A program made the translations under genes and the position numbers. Positions 5,807 through 7,365 of a stretch of DNA of 7,365 nucleotides are shown here, piece by piece. The notes under the pieces are model-generated. The model was not told the DNA's origin and made no database searches. It saw only the letters and a list, made by a program, of their open reading frames with translations. The stretch spans positions 1 through 7,365 of the forward strand of contig JANXWI010000399.1 of the NCBI GenBank assembly GCA_025351205.1, read 5' to 3'. The DNA is from Deinococcus sp. (GTDB taxonomy: Bacteria > Deinococcota > Deinococci > Deinococcales > Deinococcaceae). Position 1 is the first letter of the stretch; each line of letters opens with the position of its first letter.

Positions 5807-5819
5807 CTGTCTCAGACAG
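5807..5819. promoter_or_regulatory. Perfect inverted repeat upstream of the preT promoter, candidate operator
   Basis: CTGTCT-C-AGACAG is a perfect 6-bp-arm palindrome with one central base, starting 9 bp upstream of the -35 box. Size and position fit a dimeric regulator such as a GntR-family protein, which often binds short GTC/GAC-type palindromes. No regulator gene is in the window, so the binder is unknown. Confidence 0.45.
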
Positions 5820-6008
5820 TGACAACCCGCAGGATCTCTGAAGATTGTTGCCGAATATCCGGCAGGTTCCGCCAAATGTTCATCCGGCAGATGACAGGGC
5901 GCATAATCCAGCAGATCGGTCCCGACCATCTCCCGGAGATGTGGGCACGGCTCAGGCTATCTAGGAGGTCCAATCTAGGCTGATTTTGCCTTGCCTGCTG
6001 AACCGGCT
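5820..6008. other. Gene-free stretch between truA end and the preT control region
   Basis: No gene, RNA or intrinsic terminator is recognised here. A frame at 5789-5983 on the plus strand lacks a ribosome-binding site and family features. The only notable sequence is a direct repeat of ATCTAGG at 5959-5965 and 5973-5979. Confidence 0.6.
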
Positions 6009-6854
6009 TCAGACTTCCTGTGAAACTGCTGCCGGATAGCTGGCCCCGCTGAAATACAGCCCGTGCGGCGAGACGTTCGGACCCGCTCTGGCACGGCTTT
6101 TCGATGCCAGGATGGCACTCACGCCTTCCGGTGTCAGCTCCCCGCGACCTGCCAGCAGCAGCGTGCCGACCAGGCAGCGCACCATCTGGCGCAGGAAGCT
6201 CTCGCCGTGCAGCTGAAACTCGACCAGCTCGCCGCGCTGCTGCACGTCCAGCCGGTACAGGGTGCGGCGGGTCTGGCGCTCCTCGCGGGTGGCGAAGGCC
6301 GCAAAGTCGTGGTCGCCTACCAGTCGCCCGGCGGCCTGCTGCATGGCCTCCAGGTTCAGCGGCTGTGCCACATGCAGCGCCCGCCCCTGACACAGTGCGC
6401 GGCGCTGCGGCGTGTTCAGCACCCGGTACACGTAGCTGCGCCCCACGCAGGAATAGCGGGCATGAAAATCGGGCGCCGCTTTCTCCAGACTCAGCACCGA
6501 CAAGTCGGGCGGCAGCTGGCCGTTCAGGGCGCGAATCAGGCGCTCAGGGGGTAGCTTCAACTCGTCTGAAATGTCCCAGTGCATCGTCATGTGTTCTGCA
6601 TGTACGCCCGTGTCGGTGCGCCCCGCCGCCACCGGGCGCAGGGCCACAGCGGGCAGGTTCGGGGCCAGAGTTTCCAGCGCCCCCTGCAACGTGTCCTGCA
6701 CGCTGCGCTGCCCCGGCTGCGACTGCCAGCCGACAAAGTTCGTGCCGTCCCACTGCGCCTCCAGGCGGTAGCGCACATGGCCGGGCGGCGGGGCGTAGGG
6801 CTGCCGGGGTTCGCGTCCAGAAGTTTCGGTGGATACATTTGACTCTGGCTGCAT
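6009..6854 (-). CDS. truA: tRNA pseudouridine(38-40) synthase TruA
   Basis: The 281-residue product isomerises uridines 38-40 in the anticodon arm of many tRNAs. The conserved core begins around residue 28 (RYRLEAQWDGTNFVGWQ). The catalytic Asp is D81 in AAGRTDTGVHA, where T82 replaces the usual Ala. The active-site Tyr region is RSYVYRV (139-145), followed by DFAAFA (183-188) and the C-terminal FLRQMVRCLVG (220-230). A 26-residue Pro/Ser-rich N-terminal extension precedes the fold. ATG 6854 has no Shine-Dalgarno sequence, but TAATAT lies 8 bp upstream, so a leaderless message is likely and supports this start. It lies 66 bp after rraA and 317 bp before preT, and appears to be a housekeeping gene unrelated to the catabolic operon. 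Confidence 0.95.
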   Translation of the reverse strand: MQPESNVSTETSGREPRQPYAPPPGHVRYRLEAQWDGTNFVGWQSQPGQRSVQDTLQGALETLAPNLPAVALRPVAAGRTDTGVHAEHMTMHWDISDELKLPPERLIRALNGQLPPDLSVLSLEKAAPDFHARYSCVGRSYVYRVLNTPQRRALCQGRALHVAQPLNLEAMQQAAGRLVGDHDFAAFATREERQTRRTLYRLDVQQRGELVEFQLHGESFLRQMVRCLVGTLLLAGRGELTPEGVSAILASKSRARAGPNVSPHGLYFSGASYPAAVSQEV

Positions 6855-6862
6855 ACCGGGGT

Positions 6863-6868
6863 ATATTA
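6863..6868 (-). promoter_or_regulatory. -10 box for a probably leaderless truA transcript
   Basis: TAATAT (6868-6863) is separated from the truA ATG by ACCCCGGT only. Transcription would start at or within a couple of bases of the start codon. No clear -35 is seen 16-19 bp upstream, where a hairpin lies instead. Leaderless messages with such boxes are common in Deinococcus. Confidence 0.5.
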
Positions 6869-6876
6869 CGGTTATC

Positions 6877-6900
6877 AGCGTCCGAAGAGGGCGCTTTTTT
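6877..6900 (+). terminator. Rho-independent terminator on the strand opposite to all genes
   Basis: On the plus strand AGCGTCC (6877-6883) pairs with GGGCGCT (6889-6895) around the loop GAAGA, giving 7 bp with one T.G pair, followed directly by a T-run (6895-6900). On the minus strand the stem is followed by GATAACC, so it would not terminate rraA. No plus-strand gene lies upstream. It could stop transcription antisense to truA. Confidence 0.55.
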
Positions 6901-6920
6901 GTTGCCTCAAACTTCTGGCT

Positions 6921-7365
6921 TCAAACGTGTGGCAGGTGCAGCGCTTCCGGGCTGACCAGCAGGCCGTCGGCGTCGGCGTACACCCAGTGCCCCGGCTCGA
7001 TGCTGACGCCCGCGAACATCAGGCTCACGTCCTGCTCGCCCGCGCCCCCCTTGCCGCTGCGCCGGGGATGGGCCGCCAGCGCCCTGACGCCCAGCGGCAG
7101 CGCAGCCAGCTGGGCCGTGTCGCGCACGCAGCCGTTGATCACCACGCCCGCCCAGCCGTTCTGCACGGCCAGCGCCCCCAGTTGGTCGCCCAGCAGCGCA
7201 CAGTTCAGGCTGGCCCCACCGTCCACCACCAGCACCCGGCCCTGCCCCGGCGTTTCCAGCATCGAGCGTACCGGGGTGTTGTCCTCGAAGACCCGCACCG
7301 TGACCGCTGGCCCGCAGAACGCCGCCTGCCCGCCGTAATTGCGGAACACCGGCTCGGCGATCTGA
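6921..7365 (-). CDS. rraA: RraA-family protein (RNase E regulator-like / possible HMG-type aldolase), 5' end off window
   Basis: The visible 147 codons start QIAEPVFRNYGG and run to TGA at 6923-6921. By comparison with E. coli RraA (161 residues) about 16 N-terminal residues are missing beyond the right edge. Family features are FCGPAVTVRVFEDN, the glycine-rich RVLVVDGGASLNCALLGD, and NGWAGVVINGCVRD. The segment from GDQLG to CVRD fits the D-X20-R-D signature of metal-dependent 4-hydroxy-4-methyl-2-oxoglutarate aldolases, with exactly 20 residues between D and RD. E. coli RraA, which inhibits RNase E, has R-Q at that place. So an aldolase or oxaloacetate decarboxylase role is possible here; the symbol reflects family, not proven function. 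The GTG at 7349 is internal, not a start. Confidence 0.88.
   Translation of the reverse strand, partial: QIAEPVFRNYGGQAAFCGPAVTVRVFEDNTPVRSMLETPGQGRVLVVDGGASLNCALLGDQLGALAVQNGWAGVVINGCVRDTAQLAALPLGVRALAAHPRRSGKGGAGEQDVSLMFAGVSIEPGHWVYADADGLLVSPEALHLPHV

Noticed and set aside
5789..5983. 64-codon plus-strand small gene downstream of truA
   Set aside because: No ribosome-binding site at suitable spacing, overlaps the preT promoter and palindrome, no recognisable features.
7347..7349. GTG as start of rraA
   Set aside because: The frame stays open to the window edge with family residues (QIAEP) upstream, so this Val is internal.

Overview
The window is a high-GC bacterial segment in which every supported gene lies on the minus strand. 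Read in the direction of transcription (right to left) the order is rraA (5' end off the window), truA, preT, preA, a small antitoxin-like gene, a PIN-domain VapC-like toxin gene, hydA, and the start of an ABC-transporter ATPase gene that runs off the left edge. Protein flavour, base composition, C/G-rich intergenic repeats and a probable leaderless truA suggest Deinococcus or a close relative. That assignment is inference, since no rRNA or other marker gene is present.

Right part (6009-7365): rraA is followed after 66 bp by truA. The gap holds a TAATAT box 8 bp from the truA ATG, with no Shine-Dalgarno sequence. It also holds an intrinsic terminator pointing the opposite way to all the genes.

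Middle (5692-6008): this 317-bp gap carries the control region of the next operon. It contains a good sigma-70-type promoter (TTGACC, 18 bp, TACAAT), a perfect 13-bp inverted repeat just upstream of the -35, and a leader of about 70 nt that could fold over the preT ribosome-binding site.

Operon (1-5691): preT and preA encode the two subunits of NAD(P)H-dependent dihydropyrimidine dehydrogenase (uracil/thymine to dihydrouracil/dihydrothymine). hydA encodes the zinc amidohydrolase that opens the dihydropyrimidine ring. The ABC ATPase is of the nitrate/taurine/pyrimidine-precursor type and may energise uptake of the substrate. The third enzyme, beta-ureidopropionase, is not visible and would be sought beyond the left edge. 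Two things interrupt this layout. A 540-bp gene-free block between preT and preA is full of C/G-rich palindromic repeats and a second, structured segment. A toxin-antitoxin-like pair sits between preA and hydA, with the toxin stop overlapping the hydA start by 4 nt, so the pair appears wired into the operon.

Most of the window is recognisable biology. The less ordinary parts are the translationally coupled toxin-antitoxin pair, the preT leader, the repeat-filled preT-preA gap, and the orphan terminator beside the truA start.
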